Source: HGM04593 sp045647745 (GTDB taxonomy: Bacteria > Bacteroidota > Bacteroidia > Bacteroidales > Bacteroidaceae). Taken from it: 24,829 nucleotides of DNA. Shown in pieces: positions 16,960-24,816 of this stretch. The DNA lies in contig JAZRMQ010000033.1 of assembly GCA_045647745.1 (NCBI GenBank), forward strand, positions 1 through 24,829, written 5' to 3'. Numbering within the stretch: the stretch's first letter is position 1; every line of letters begins with the position of its first letter. The translations under genes were made by a program, and so were the position numbers. The notes beneath the pieces were generated by a model, which saw only the letters and a list, made by a program, of their open reading frames with translations, did no database searches and was not told the DNA's origin.

Positions 16960-17440
16960 CTATCTTCTTCGCCTCCTCGATGATTAAAAAAGTAACTTCG
17001 GCAACCTTCTTGTATAACAACGATTCTTCCTGTGAGGTTTTGCCGGTTATTTTATTGTCGGGGACAATGCTTTCGCTGATGTTGACGCCCAACACTACTA
17101 ATCCCATTGCAATTACTGCAGATAATATTGCACCTAATGTCCTGTCGAGCCAGCCGAGCAGTATAGCCTTTAACAACCACCGCAAGAGTAACCCAATGAC
17201 GTTTATTATCAGTGTCGTTGCAAAAAAGACAATGATAAAGCCAAGGATGGTGCATATAATGCTGTTCCACTCGGTGAGCCTTTGTAACCAAGCGGCTGCC
17301 TGTGGATAGAAAATTGTAGCTTGGAACAGGCTTATTACTATGCCTGCTCCAAAGCTCAATTGTTTGACAAGCCCCGAGGTTAATCCCACCAAAATACCAA
17401 TGCCGATGGCAACCAAAAGGACTATATCTAGTGTGTTCAT
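16910..17440 (-). CDS. CvpA family inner-membrane protein
   Basis: 176 residues. About four hydrophobic segments lie at ~4-25, 30-48, 58-84 and 92-120, followed by a charged cytoplasmic tail ending EQYIEENCEQSL. The start DIVLLVAIGIGILVGLTSGLVKQL is characteristic of the CvpA family, named after colicin V production in E. coli, where cvpA lies beside purF. The biochemical role is not settled; proposals include envelope homeostasis. It starts 16 bases after infB and overlaps sufB by 50 bases, which places it as the bridge between the translation genes and the suf genes. Confidence 0.87.
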   Translation of the reverse strand: MNTLDIVLLVAIGIGILVGLTSGLVKQLSFGAGIVISLFQATIFYPQAAAWLQRLTEWNSIICTILGFIIVFFATTLIINVIGLLLRWLLKAILLGWLDRTLGAILSAVIAMGLVVLGVNISESIVPDNKITGKTSQEESLLYKKVAEVTFLIIEEAKKIDEKKEQYIEENCEQSL

Positions 17441-17456
17441 TTCTTATAAAAAGGTT

Positions 17457-20294
17457 TTACAGTTTCTGCTTCACCTCGACCTGAACAAAGGTCTCGATGA
17501 TGTCGCCTACCTTAATGTCATCCTGTGATGTAAGGCTGATACCACACTCGAAGTTTGTTCCAACCTCCTTAACATCCTCCTTGAAGCGTTTGAGCGCTGC
17601 AAGTGAGCCGGTGTGGATTACGATACCATCGCGAATGAGGCGTGCACGGTCGGTGCGCTTAACCTTACCCTCGCGAACCATACATCCTGCAACTGTACCA
17701 ACCTTGCTGATGTGGAAGGTCTCGCGAACCTCTATGGTTGCTGTAATCTCCTCCTTGACGATTGGCGCAAGCATACCCTCCATAGCGGCTTTCACCTCCT
17801 CGATAGCATCGTAGATGATAGAGTAGATGCGAATGTCGACACCTTCGTTCTCGGCTACCTTGCGTGCGGTTACTGATGGACGAACTTGGAAACCGACGAT
17901 AATGGCATCCGATGCTGCTGCAAGGCTCACGTCGCTCTCTGAAATTTGACCGACAGCCTTGTGGATAACGTTCACCTGAATTGTCTCGGTTGAGAGCTTG
18001 ATGAGTGAGTCGCTGAGCGCCTCGATTGAACCGTCTACGTCACCCTTTACAATGATGTTAAGAGTCTGGAAGTTTCCGAGTGCTATGCGGCGGCCAACCT
18101 CGTCGAGGGTAAGCATCTTTTGTGTGCGCAATCCCTGTTCGCGCTGCAACTGCTCGCGCTTGCCTGTGATTTCACGTGCCTCGCGCTCACTCTCTACAAC
18201 GTTGAATGTGTCACCGGCTGCAGGAGCTCCGTTCAAACCAAGGATAAGTGCCGGCTCGGCTGGCTTAATCTCCTTGATGCGCTGGTTACGCTCGTTGAAG
18301 ATTGCCTTTACCTTACCCCACTGAGTGCCGGCAACAACAATGTCACCAACCTTTAATGTTCCGTTCTGAACAAGCACTGTAGCTACATAACCGCGGCCCT
18401 TGTCGAGTGTTGACTCAATGACAGAACCGGTAGCCTTGCGGTTGGGGTTTGCCTTGAGGTCAAGCAATTCGGCCTCGAGCAACACCTTCTCCATAAGCTC
18501 TTCGACACCCATACCTTTCTTTGCCGAAATTTCCTGTGACTGGTATTTTCCTCCCCAGTCCTCAACGAGCATATTAAGCTGTGCAAGCTCCTCTTTGATG
18601 CGGTTGGGGTCGGCTGTTGGTTTGTCGCACTTGTTGATTGCGAATACAATGGGCACACCGGCTGCCATAGCGTGGTTTATGGCCTCTTTTGTCTGTGGCA
18701 TCACGTTGTCATCGGCTGCGATGATGATGATTACAATATCTGTGATTTTCGCACCACGGGCACGCATCGCGGTAAATGCTTCGTGACCGGGAGTGTCAAG
18801 GAAGGTGATGTGCTTGCCGCTCTCCATCTTCACGTTGTAGGCACCAATGTGTTGTGTGATACCTCCGGCCTCGCCGGCAATAACATTTGCCTTGCGAATG
18901 TAGTCGAGCAATGAGGTCTTACCGTGGTCAACGTGTCCCATCACGGTGATGATTGGTGCGCGGGGCTCCAAATCTTCTTCGGTGTCTGCTGTCTCTTCAA
19001 TAGCATTGGCAACCTCGGCGCTCACATACTCGGTTGTGTAGCCAAACTCCTCGGCTACAATGTTGATGGTCTCGGCGTCGAGGCGTTGGTTGATTGATAC
19101 CATCATTCCAATGCTCATACAGGTTGCGATAACCTGTGTTACCGATATGTTCATCATACTTGCAAGCTCGTTGGCTGTTACAAACTCGGTGAGCTGCAGT
19201 ACTTTGCTCTGCTCCATCTCTTCGCTCATCTGCTGCATTTGGCGCTCGGCTGCCATATCGCGTTTTTCCTTGCGGTATTTTGCCGATTTATTGCCCTTGC
19301 CACGGTTTGTCAAGCGGTCGAGTGTCTCTTTAATCTGCTTTGATACATCCTCGTCGTTTACATCGTTCTTATCGAAACGTTTGTGCTGACGGTCGCGGTC
19401 CTTGCGGCTGCCTTGTGACTGGTTGTTGCTTTTGTTGCGGTTGGCACTCCAGTCTCTATCGTTGCCGTTGTTGTTATTGTTATCTTTGACCTCGTTGATG
19501 TCTACGCGCTGGCTGTTTATGCGCTGGCGTTTTTTCTTTCTGTCGCTGTCGTTGCCATCGTTGTTGTGACGCTGTGCCTCGCGCTGCTGCTTGCGCTGCT
19601 CTTCGCGCTGCTTGTCTTTCTCTTCACGCTCTTTTTTCTTCTCTTCTTTGCTCTTCTTTTTGGGGCGTGTAGATTGGTTGATAGCCGAGAGGTCAATCTG
19701 TCCGACGATATTGAGTTTTGGAGCAACCTCTTCAACTTGTGTGAGTTGTACCTGTGGCTCCTCTTTCTTGGGCTCTTCAACAATTTGTGGCTCCTCGGCA
19801 ACCGGTGCAGCTGCTACGGGCTCGGCTTGTTTAGGCTCCTCTTTCTTAGGCTCTTCTTTCTTTGGTTCCTCTTTTTTGGGCTGAACTTTTTTCTTGTTGA
19901 GAGCGTCGAGGTCTATCTTGCCGGTGATTTTTATTGTTGGCGCTTCGGCCTTTGGGGTGTTGTTGACAACCTCCTCCTTGATTTCCGGCTTGGCTTTCTT
20001 CTCTTCCACGACAACAGGCGCTGCTGCAACGGGCTCTTTTACCACGGGCTTCTCTTCGACAATGGGTGCTGCCTTTGGCTTCTCCTTGTTCTGACGCTCC
20101 TTGGTGAAATTGTCCGATTGTATGCGTGCCTTTTTGTCGGCGCTGAACTCTTGTATCAGCATTTCGTAACCCTCTTCGGGAACAACTGCATTGGGGTCTT
20201 CTTTAATCTCGAAGCCTTTTTTCTGCAAGAATTCCACAATGGTAGAAAGGCCAACGTTGAGCTCTTTTTGTACTTTATTTAGTCTAATCTTCAT
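17457..20294 (-). CDS. infB: Translation initiation factor IF-2
   Basis: 945 residues. It is a GTPase that places fMet-tRNA on the 30S subunit and promotes subunit joining. An IF2N domain is at ~1-50, then a long low-complexity linker (~55-345): Lys/Glu/Pro/Ala repeats, including three KKEEP units near 140-154, a Lys/Arg/Glu region, and an Asn/Asp/Arg-rich part. A second IF2N-like domain is at ~365-425. The G domain follows with G1 GHVDHGKT (453-460), GGITQHIGAY, G3 DTPG (500-503), G4 NKCD (554-557) and G5 SAKKG (590-594), then the beta-barrel domains and the C-terminal domain that binds initiator tRNA. Its gaps are 33 bases to nusA and 16 to cvpA. Confidence 0.97.
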   Translation of the reverse strand: MKIRLNKVQKELNVGLSTIVEFLQKKGFEIKEDPNAVVPEEGYEMLIQEFSADKKARIQSDNFTKERQNKEKPKAAPIVEEKPVVKEPVAAAPVVVEEKKAKPEIKEEVVNNTPKAEAPTIKITGKIDLDALNKKKVQPKKEEPKKEEPKKEEPKQAEPVAAAPVAEEPQIVEEPKKEEPQVQLTQVEEVAPKLNIVGQIDLSAINQSTRPKKKSKEEKKKEREEKDKQREEQRKQQREAQRHNNDGNDSDRKKKRQRINSQRVDINEVKDNNNNNGNDRDWSANRNKSNNQSQGSRKDRDRQHKRFDKNDVNDEDVSKQIKETLDRLTNRGKGNKSAKYRKEKRDMAAERQMQQMSEEMEQSKVLQLTEFVTANELASMMNISVTQVIATCMSIGMMVSINQRLDAETINIVAEEFGYTTEYVSAEVANAIEETADTEEDLEPRAPIITVMGHVDHGKTSLLDYIRKANVIAGEAGGITQHIGAYNVKMESGKHITFLDTPGHEAFTAMRARGAKITDIVIIIIAADDNVMPQTKEAINHAMAAGVPIVFAINKCDKPTADPNRIKEELAQLNMLVEDWGGKYQSQEISAKKGMGVEELMEKVLLEAELLDLKANPNRKATGSVIESTLDKGRGYVATVLVQNGTLKVGDIVVAGTQWGKVKAIFNERNQRIKEIKPAEPALILGLNGAPAAGDTFNVVESEREAREITGKREQLQREQGLRTQKMLTLDEVGRRIALGNFQTLNIIVKGDVDGSIEALSDSLIKLSTETIQVNVIHKAVGQISESDVSLAAASDAIIVGFQVRPSVTARKVAENEGVDIRIYSIIYDAIEEVKAAMEGMLAPIVKEEITATIEVRETFHISKVGTVAGCMVREGKVKRTDRARLIRDGIVIHTGSLAALKRFKEDVKEVGTNFECGISLTSQDDIKVGDIIETFVQVEVKQKL

Positions 20295-20327
20295 TCGTTG
20301 TGTTCTTTAGTTAGTTTTTCTTGTTGC

Positions 20328-21587
20328 TTATTCCTCATCCTCGAACTCTGCTTGGAGAACTTCGATAAGGTGGTCAACAGTGTCCTCCTCGAGGTCGGCC
20401 TTTTCGATAAGAACCTCACGTGGGGTATTGAGAACTGCTTTCGCTGTGTCGAGACCAATGTTCTTGATTGCCTCGATTACCCACTCTTCAATCTCATCGG
20501 CAAACTCGTCGAGGTAGATGTCGTCCTCTTGCTGTGCGTCGATTTCACGATATACGTTGATGGTGTACTCGGTAATCATACTTGCGAGCTTGATGTTGAG
20601 ACCATCCTTACCAATAGCAAGAGAAACCTCCTCTTTCTTGAGGTTTACATCGGCAATGCGCTGCTCTTCGTTGAGCTTGATTTCCTGAATCTTGGCAGGG
20701 CTGAGTGCGCGCTTGATAAAGAGCTCGATATTTGATGTGAATGGGATTACGTCGATGTTTTCGTTGCGCAACTCGCGTACGATGCCGTGGATACGAGAAC
20801 CCTTTACACCAACGCAAGCTCCTACGGGGTCGATGCGCTCGTCGTATGTCTCGACGGCAATTTTAGCGCGCTTGCCCGGTATACGTGCAATCTTTTTGAT
20901 GGTGATGAGGCCGTCGTTAATCTCGGGTACCTCGAGCTCGAACAGGCGCTGAAGGAACATTGGCGATGTGCGGCTGAGAATGATTTTGGGGTTGTTGTTC
21001 TGGTTGTCTACGCGAGCAACAACTGCGCGTACGTGATCGCCTTTGCGGTAGAAATCGCTTGGTATCTGCTCTGTCTTAGGGAGGATTAGTTCGTTGCCCT
21101 CGTCGTCGACGAGCAGGAGCTCCTTCTTCCAGATTTGATAAACCTCGGCGCTTACAATCTGACCAATTTTCTCGCTGTACTTGTTGTAGAGGCTGTCTTT
21201 CTCCAACTCAAGGATTTTTGATGCGAGTGTCTGGCGCAGGTTGAGGATTGCGCGACGGCCAAACTCGGCAAAGTTTACAATCTCGCTCACCTCTTCACCC
21301 TCTTCAAAGGTCTCGTCGATGAGTTGTGCCTCGGTGAGGGATATCTCGAAATTGCTGTCTTTTACCTCGCTGTCGGCAACGACTGTGCGGCGACGCTGAA
21401 TCTCAAAGTCGCCACGGTCGGGGTTGACGATGACTGAATAGTTCTCGTCTGTGCCGAAAAGGTTTACGATTACTTTGCGAAAGCTCTCCTCGAGCACGCT
21501 AATCATTGTTGTGCGGTCGATGTTCTTCGACTCTTTGAACTCTTGAAATGTATCAAGAAGGCTGATTGTTTCTTCTTTCTTTGCCAT
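20328..21587 (-). CDS. nusA: Transcription termination/antitermination factor NusA
   Basis: 419 residues. It binds RNA polymerase and nascent RNA, modulating pausing, intrinsic termination and antitermination. An N-terminal RNAP-binding domain is at ~1-125 and the S1 domain at ~140-205. KH1 is around 225-290 with GVKGSR, and KH2 around 300-347 with IGKDGLN. A C-terminal acidic, helix-hairpin-helix-like region (~360-415) includes IKNIGLDTAKAVL. Its start is one base after the rimP stop. If the hairpin in the rimP leader acts as an attenuator, NusA could regulate its own operon, as in Bacillus subtilis (inference). Confidence 0.96.
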   Translation of the reverse strand: MAKKEETISLLDTFQEFKESKNIDRTTMISVLEESFRKVIVNLFGTDENYSVIVNPDRGDFEIQRRRTVVADSEVKDSNFEISLTEAQLIDETFEEGEEVSEIVNFAEFGRRAILNLRQTLASKILELEKDSLYNKYSEKIGQIVSAEVYQIWKKELLLVDDEGNELILPKTEQIPSDFYRKGDHVRAVVARVDNQNNNPKIILSRTSPMFLQRLFELEVPEINDGLITIKKIARIPGKRAKIAVETYDERIDPVGACVGVKGSRIHGIVRELRNENIDVIPFTSNIELFIKRALSPAKIQEIKLNEEQRIADVNLKKEEVSLAIGKDGLNIKLASMITEYTINVYREIDAQQEDDIYLDEFADEIEEWVIEAIKNIGLDTAKAVLNTPREVLIEKADLEEDTVDHLIEVLQAEFEDEE

Positions 21588-21588
21588 T

Positions 21589-22056
21589 TTATTTAAAATT
21601 TATTATGTATTTCGTGTATTTGATGCTGTCGTAGGTGAACTGCAGGTCCTCCTCGACAAGGATGGGGCGTTTTGCTCCTTCGGGTTTCTCCTTTTTGCTG
21701 ATGGTGATTGTGAAGTGTGCTTCGTTGGCTTCTTTAAGAATACCTTTGAGCTTGCGGCCATCTTTTGTAAGAACTTCTACCTCGAGGCCAAGATGGTTTT
21801 GATATTGTTGTAGCACTTTGAAGGGTTGTCCAAGGCCTGCCGAGCCAACTTCGAGCTCGTAATCTTCGGTCTCGCGGCTGAGGCTGCTTTCGATGTGACG
21901 GCTCAAATCGGCACAGTCTTCAATCCATACGCCTTCGGCGTGGTCAATCTCAACTGTTATCTTGTCATCTTTGCTGATGACAACATCTACCAAAAAATAC
22001 TCTTTGTCGGCTAACCATTCGTTGGTGAGGTCGATTACTTGTTGTCTGTCAATCAT
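21589..22056 (-). CDS. rimP: Ribosome maturation factor RimP
   Basis: 155 residues, normal length. It assists 30S subunit maturation. The N-terminal alpha/beta domain includes YFLVDVVISKDDKITVEIDH and a conserved ELEVGSAGLGQPF stretch (family pattern: E-V-S-S-PGL-P). The C-terminal Sm-like barrel includes GRKLKGILKEANEAHFTI. It is the first gene of the operon, one base before nusA, the conserved bacterial order rimP-nusA-infB. Its leader of about 90 bases carries a promoter and a terminator-like hairpin. Confidence 0.93.
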   Translation of the reverse strand: MIDRQQVIDLTNEWLADKEYFLVDVVISKDDKITVEIDHAEGVWIEDCADLSRHIESSLSRETEDYELEVGSAGLGQPFKVLQQYQNHLGLEVEVLTKDGRKLKGILKEANEAHFTITISKKEKPEGAKRPILVEEDLQFTYDSIKYTKYIINFK

Positions 22057-22108
22057 ATAGTTCTGTTCTATTTTTGTGTATGATATGATTTCTTTGGGTG
22101 TTTGTATG

Positions 22109-22134
22109 AAAAAGAGGGGCTTGCCGGCCCCTCT
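22109..22134 (-). terminator. Terminator-like hairpin in the rimP leader (candidate attenuator)
   Basis: On the minus strand AGAGGGGC (22134-22127) pairs perfectly with GCCCCTCT (22120-22113) around a 6-base loop. Five T residues (22113-22109) end the stem and follow it. It lies between the predicted transcription start (~22146) and the rimP start codon at 22056. No gene lies upstream on this strand that would need a terminator here, so it most likely acts on the operon's own transcript. Confidence 0.7.
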
Positions 22135-22151
22135 ACATCATCATTGCAATG

Positions 22152-22183
22152 CAAATTTAGTAATAAATGGTGTAAACTGCAAA
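22152..22183 (-). promoter_or_regulatory. Promoter of the rimP-to-rnhB operon (TTTG-N20-TAAATTTG)
   Basis: On the minus strand TTTG (22183-22180) and TAAATTTG (22159-22152) are separated by exactly 20 bases, a full match to the Bacteroidetes consensus. Transcription would start near 22146, giving a leader of about 90 bases to rimP. Confidence 0.85.
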
Positions 22184-22220
22184 AGTTTTTCTCCTATTTT
22201 ATTATTGTGCGGGTAAATAT

Positions 22221-22252
22221 TTTGTTTTTTCTGTTGTCTGTGGATGAATTTG
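22221..22252 (+). promoter_or_regulatory. Promoter of the small membrane-protein gene
   Basis: TTTG at 22221-22224 and TGAATTTG at 22245-22252 are 20 bases apart. The -7 box has one mismatch to TAnnTTTG. The expected start near 22259 is downstream of the TTG at 22254 that could open the ORF, so the ATG at 22314 is preferred. Confidence 0.55.
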
Positions 22253-22313
22253 CTTGGTGGCGTTGCGAGGGTTGGTGATTATTGTTATCTTCGTTGCGAA
22301 AATAATTCTGTTT

Positions 22314-22733
22314 ATGCGTACAAAAAGAAGTAGTAATTCAAATATGAGTTTCCTTAAAGGGAATGTGCTTTTCTTTGCTTTGTTGCTGTTAGCGATAATG
22401 CTTTTTACATATTATGCCTTGCGCGAGGTGAGGGCTGCCGGTGGCGAGAATGCGTCGTGCCGAATTGTCTTTAACGAGAGTTTTGATTGTGGTGAGTGTA
22501 AGGTTTTTGTGGATGATAGCCTGCTGTATGCGGGTGCTCCGATGGGGGTTGATACGTTGCTTTTGATGAAGCGCTACGCAACGGCAGGTAGTAAGGTGTC
22601 GCTCTACACCTCTAAATCATTTGTTAAAGTGGTTGTTGGTGCTGATACGGTGCAGCGTGTGCTTGGCGGTGATAGGTTTTTCAGTGTGGGTGCTTGTGAT
22701 GGTGTGCCTGTTATTGATGCTATTGAGGAGTAG
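22314..22733 (+). CDS. Small single-pass membrane protein of unknown function
   Basis: 139 residues from the ATG at 22314. The frame is open upstream to a TTG at 22254, but that lies before the predicted transcription start. A basic, Ser/Asn-rich N-terminus (MRTKRSSNSN) is followed by one strong transmembrane segment at ~17-35 (LFFALLLLAIMLFTYYAL). The remaining ~100 residues are probably extracytoplasmic and beta-rich, with cysteines at 49, 59, 62 and 128, including a C-G-E-C pair. I do not recognise a family. The pair is CxxC-like, but there is no thioredoxin fold signature. It is divergent from rimP with closely spaced promoters and convergent with the S41 protease gene; a second ATG at 22344 would also keep the membrane segment. 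Confidence 0.65.
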   Translation: MRTKRSSNSNMSFLKGNVLFFALLLLAIMLFTYYALREVRAAGGENASCRIVFNESFDCGECKVFVDDSLLYAGAPMGVDTLLLMKRYATAGSKVSLYTSKSFVKVVVGADTVQRVLGGDRFFSVGACDGVPVIDAIEE

Positions 22734-22804
22734 CTTATTGTGGCTCTTTGTGCGACAGCTTTTCTTGGTGCTATAAGGAACTGGAGTTGTTGTTGGTTAT
22801 AAAT

Positions 22805-22842
22805 ATAAACCCCACCACAGCGGGGTTTATGCTATTTTTTTA
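22805..22842 (+). terminator. Terminator between the small membrane-protein gene and the S41 protease gene
   Basis: ATAAACCCC (22805-22813) and GGGGTTTAT (22822-22830) form a perfect 9-bp stem with an 8-base loop, and GCTATTTTTTT follows on the plus strand. The S41 protease stop codon is at 22834-22832 on the other strand. A weaker AT-rich run follows on the minus strand, so it may serve both convergent genes. Confidence 0.8.
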
Positions 22843-24490
22843 CGGGGGTAAGAATTTCTTTATACTCTTTTTCGTTTCCTAATATCTTAAACGCTTCGTT
22901 GAGGTCTGTGTCTTCGCGCAGGCTGTGTATGATACGGCCTTTCTGCCCGTGGTATCTGTGGATGATTTCATCGGCAATGAGGGTGCGTATCTCTTTTTTA
23001 AAGTGTGTGAGCGAATGGTCGAGGTTTGTTTGCAGTTTCTTTTCGAGAGAGGATATCTCCTCCTTGATAATCTCGCTAAAGCCTTCGAATTCTGCTGCTT
23101 CCTTCAGGTCTTTGAGGATTTTTACACTCAAGAGGTCATAGCTGAAATTGCGTGATTTGAGCATCTTTTTAAAATCTTCGTAATCTTGGTCGCTTATTTC
23201 AAAAGTCTCGGCTGGTGCTATGCTGTGGTTCTTTAGTGCATACTCGGTGGCAAAATCAAAGATTGCCATATCCTGCATTAGATAGAATAGTAGGGTGGAT
23301 AACTCTTCGCTCTTTGGCTCAATGTCGGGACGTATGCCACCGCCGTCGCGCACCTCGCGTCCTGCTTCGGTGTAGAATATGGTTGTCAGGCTGTCGGGGA
23401 TGCGTGATGTTTTGCCTTGGTCAATGACGTGTGAGTAGTCAAGGGCTTGCACGCATCGTCCGCTTGGTATGTAGTATTTAGCGGTTGTGAGTTTTAGATA
23501 GCCTCCGCCTTTTACCTCTCGTGTGCTTTGCACAAGGCCTTTGCCGAACGTGCGGCTGCCGATGATGACGGCTCTGTCAAGGTCTTGTAGCGCTCCGGCA
23601 ACAATCTCCGATGCTGAGGCTGTCTGTCCGTCGACAAGAATGGCTATTGGCGATGTGGTGTCGATGGGGGCTTTTTGTGTCTTGTAAATTTCGTTGGATT
23701 GTTTGATTTTTCCTTTTGTGGTTACAATGATTTTGTCTTTTGGGACAAAAAGGTTTACTATTTCTACAGCTTCATTCAAGAGTCCTCCGCCATTGCTGCG
23801 CAGGTCGATGACGAATGCTGTGGCTCCTTGTTTTTTTAGGTCGACAATTGCACGGCGCATCTCTTTAGCGCATCCATCGGTGAAGCTGTTGAGTTGTATG
23901 AAGCCAATATTGCCTTTTTGTAGTCCGTAGTAGGGGATTGCCGGCAGGGCGATGTTCTCTCGTTTCAGTTTTACTTTTGATGTGCCTTTTTTGCCCGGAC
24001 GTTCATATTCAATGGTGAGCATTGTGCCGGCTTCTCCTCGCAAACGGTTGCTCACGCTGTCGGTGCTCATCCCTTTTACGTTCACTCCGTCAATTGATAT
24101 AATGAGGTCACCGGCTTTTAATCCGGCTTTTTTTGCAGGCATTCCTTCATAAGGCTCGCTTAGTACAGTGCCTTTTTTCTCGGTGTGAAAGCGTATTGTG
24201 GAGCCTATGCCGGCATATTTGCCGGTGGTCATCATCTTTAACTCATCGGCTTTTTCTGCCGGATAGTATTGTGTGTAGGGGTCGAGGTTGCCCAGCATTG
24301 CATCGATGCTCTTGGTTATAAGAATTTCGGGCATAATGCTGTCGACATAAAAAAGATTAAGGTCTTTTATTATGGCGTTGATGATTGATATTTGGCGCGA
24401 CATTTGAAATTTTTGTTTCTCGTCGGCCTTTGTTATTATTGCTGGCAGTGTTGCTAGAATGAGCAACAGAGTGAATATTCTTCTTTTCAT
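22832..24490 (-). CDS. S41 family C-terminal processing peptidase (CtpA/Prc-like)
   Basis: 552 residues. The signal peptide at ~1-22 indicates export to the periplasm. The PDZ domain is at ~85-165 (KYAGIGSTI, PAKKAGLKAGDLIISIDG). The tail-specific protease core at ~185-390 has GNIGFIQLNSF, VIDLRSNGGG, DGQTASASEIVAGAL with the likely nucleophile S292, and GSRTFGKGLVQ with the general base K317 and Q321, the 25-residue Ser-Lys spacing of the family. The C-terminal ~150 residues are helical and charged, as in longer Bacteroidetes members. It degrades or trims periplasmic proteins from their C-termini; the substrate is unknown. It is transcribed alone and convergent with the small membrane-protein gene. 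Confidence 0.93.
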   Translation of the reverse strand: MKRRIFTLLLILATLPAIITKADEKQKFQMSRQISIINAIIKDLNLFYVDSIMPEILITKSIDAMLGNLDPYTQYYPAEKADELKMMTTGKYAGIGSTIRFHTEKKGTVLSEPYEGMPAKKAGLKAGDLIISIDGVNVKGMSTDSVSNRLRGEAGTMLTIEYERPGKKGTSKVKLKRENIALPAIPYYGLQKGNIGFIQLNSFTDGCAKEMRRAIVDLKKQGATAFVIDLRSNGGGLLNEAVEIVNLFVPKDKIIVTTKGKIKQSNEIYKTQKAPIDTTSPIAILVDGQTASASEIVAGALQDLDRAVIIGSRTFGKGLVQSTREVKGGGYLKLTTAKYYIPSGRCVQALDYSHVIDQGKTSRIPDSLTTIFYTEAGREVRDGGGIRPDIEPKSEELSTLLFYLMQDMAIFDFATEYALKNHSIAPAETFEISDQDYEDFKKMLKSRNFSYDLLSVKILKDLKEAAEFEGFSEIIKEEISSLEKKLQTNLDHSLTHFKKEIRTLIADEIIHRYHGQKGRIIHSLREDTDLNEAFKILGNEKEYKEILTPVKK

Positions 24491-24514
24491 TATTGATTTT
24501 TTTTATTGTAACCG

Positions 24515-24522
24515 CGAAGATA
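24515..24522 (-). promoter_or_regulatory. Weak candidate -7 element of the S41 protease gene
   Basis: The minus strand reads TATCTTCG, one mismatch from TAnnTTTG, 24 bases before the start codon. No TTTG lies at the right distance upstream. Confidence 0.3.
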
Positions 24523-24634
24523 CACTTTTGCTTTATGATAAATGTGCTTTTGGGTGTTGTTTTTAGCTTTTTTGACAAAAAAAGAGATGTTTTATTGATA
24601 TTTTTATGTTATTGAAGAAAAAAAAGCCGAAAAA

Positions 24635-24666
24635 TTTGCACGTAATAAAAAGATGTACTACTTTTG
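24635..24666 (+). promoter_or_regulatory. Promoter of the tRNA-Asn genes (TTTG-N20-TACTTTTG)
   Basis: TTTG at 24635-24638 and TACTTTTG at 24659-24666 match the Bacteroidetes consensus fully, with a 20-base spacer. The expected start near 24672 is about 23 bases before the mature tRNA 5' end. Confidence 0.85.
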
Positions 24667-24694
24667 CAACGTCAAACGACAAAGGAGTCAAAAT

Positions 24695-24768
24695 TCTTCA
24701 GTAGCTCAGTCGGTTAGAGCACCTGACTGTTAATCAGGGGGTCGTAGGTTCAAGTCCTACCTGAAGAG
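24695..24768 (+). tRNA. tRNA-Asn (anticodon GTT)
   Basis: 74 bases with a complete cloverleaf. The acceptor is TCTTCAG / CTGAAGA, the D stem GCTC / GAGC, and the anticodon stem CCTGA / TCAGG with loop CTGTTAA (anticodon GTT at 24729-24731). The variable loop is GGGTC and the T stem GTAGG / CCTAC with TTCAAGT. The discriminator is G. CCA is not encoded, since CA and AGC follow, so it must be added after transcription. Confidence 0.96.
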
Positions 24769-24816
24769 CAAGCGAGATGGAACATCGCTTAATTAAAGAA
24801 AAAAGTTCCAATATAT

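Noticed and set aside
19742..19880. Repeated KKEEP-coding DNA as a possible repeat array
   Set aside because: It is in-frame low-complexity sequence of the IF-2 linker, with no spacers of CRISPR type or palindromic units.
19566..20282. 238-codon plus-strand ORF rich in Leu/Phe
   Set aside because: It is the antisense of the Lys/Glu-rich IF-2 linker, whose codon composition gives an open opposite frame; no start context or family signature.
22133..22144. Three-codon ORF (Met-Met-Met-stop) at the start of the rimP leader
   Set aside because: It is too short, begins almost at the predicted transcription start, and is easily explained by chance.
22254..22313. TTG-initiated extension of the small membrane protein
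   Set aside because: The TTG lies upstream of the predicted transcription start and the ATG at 22314 gives a normal basic N-terminus before the membrane segment.
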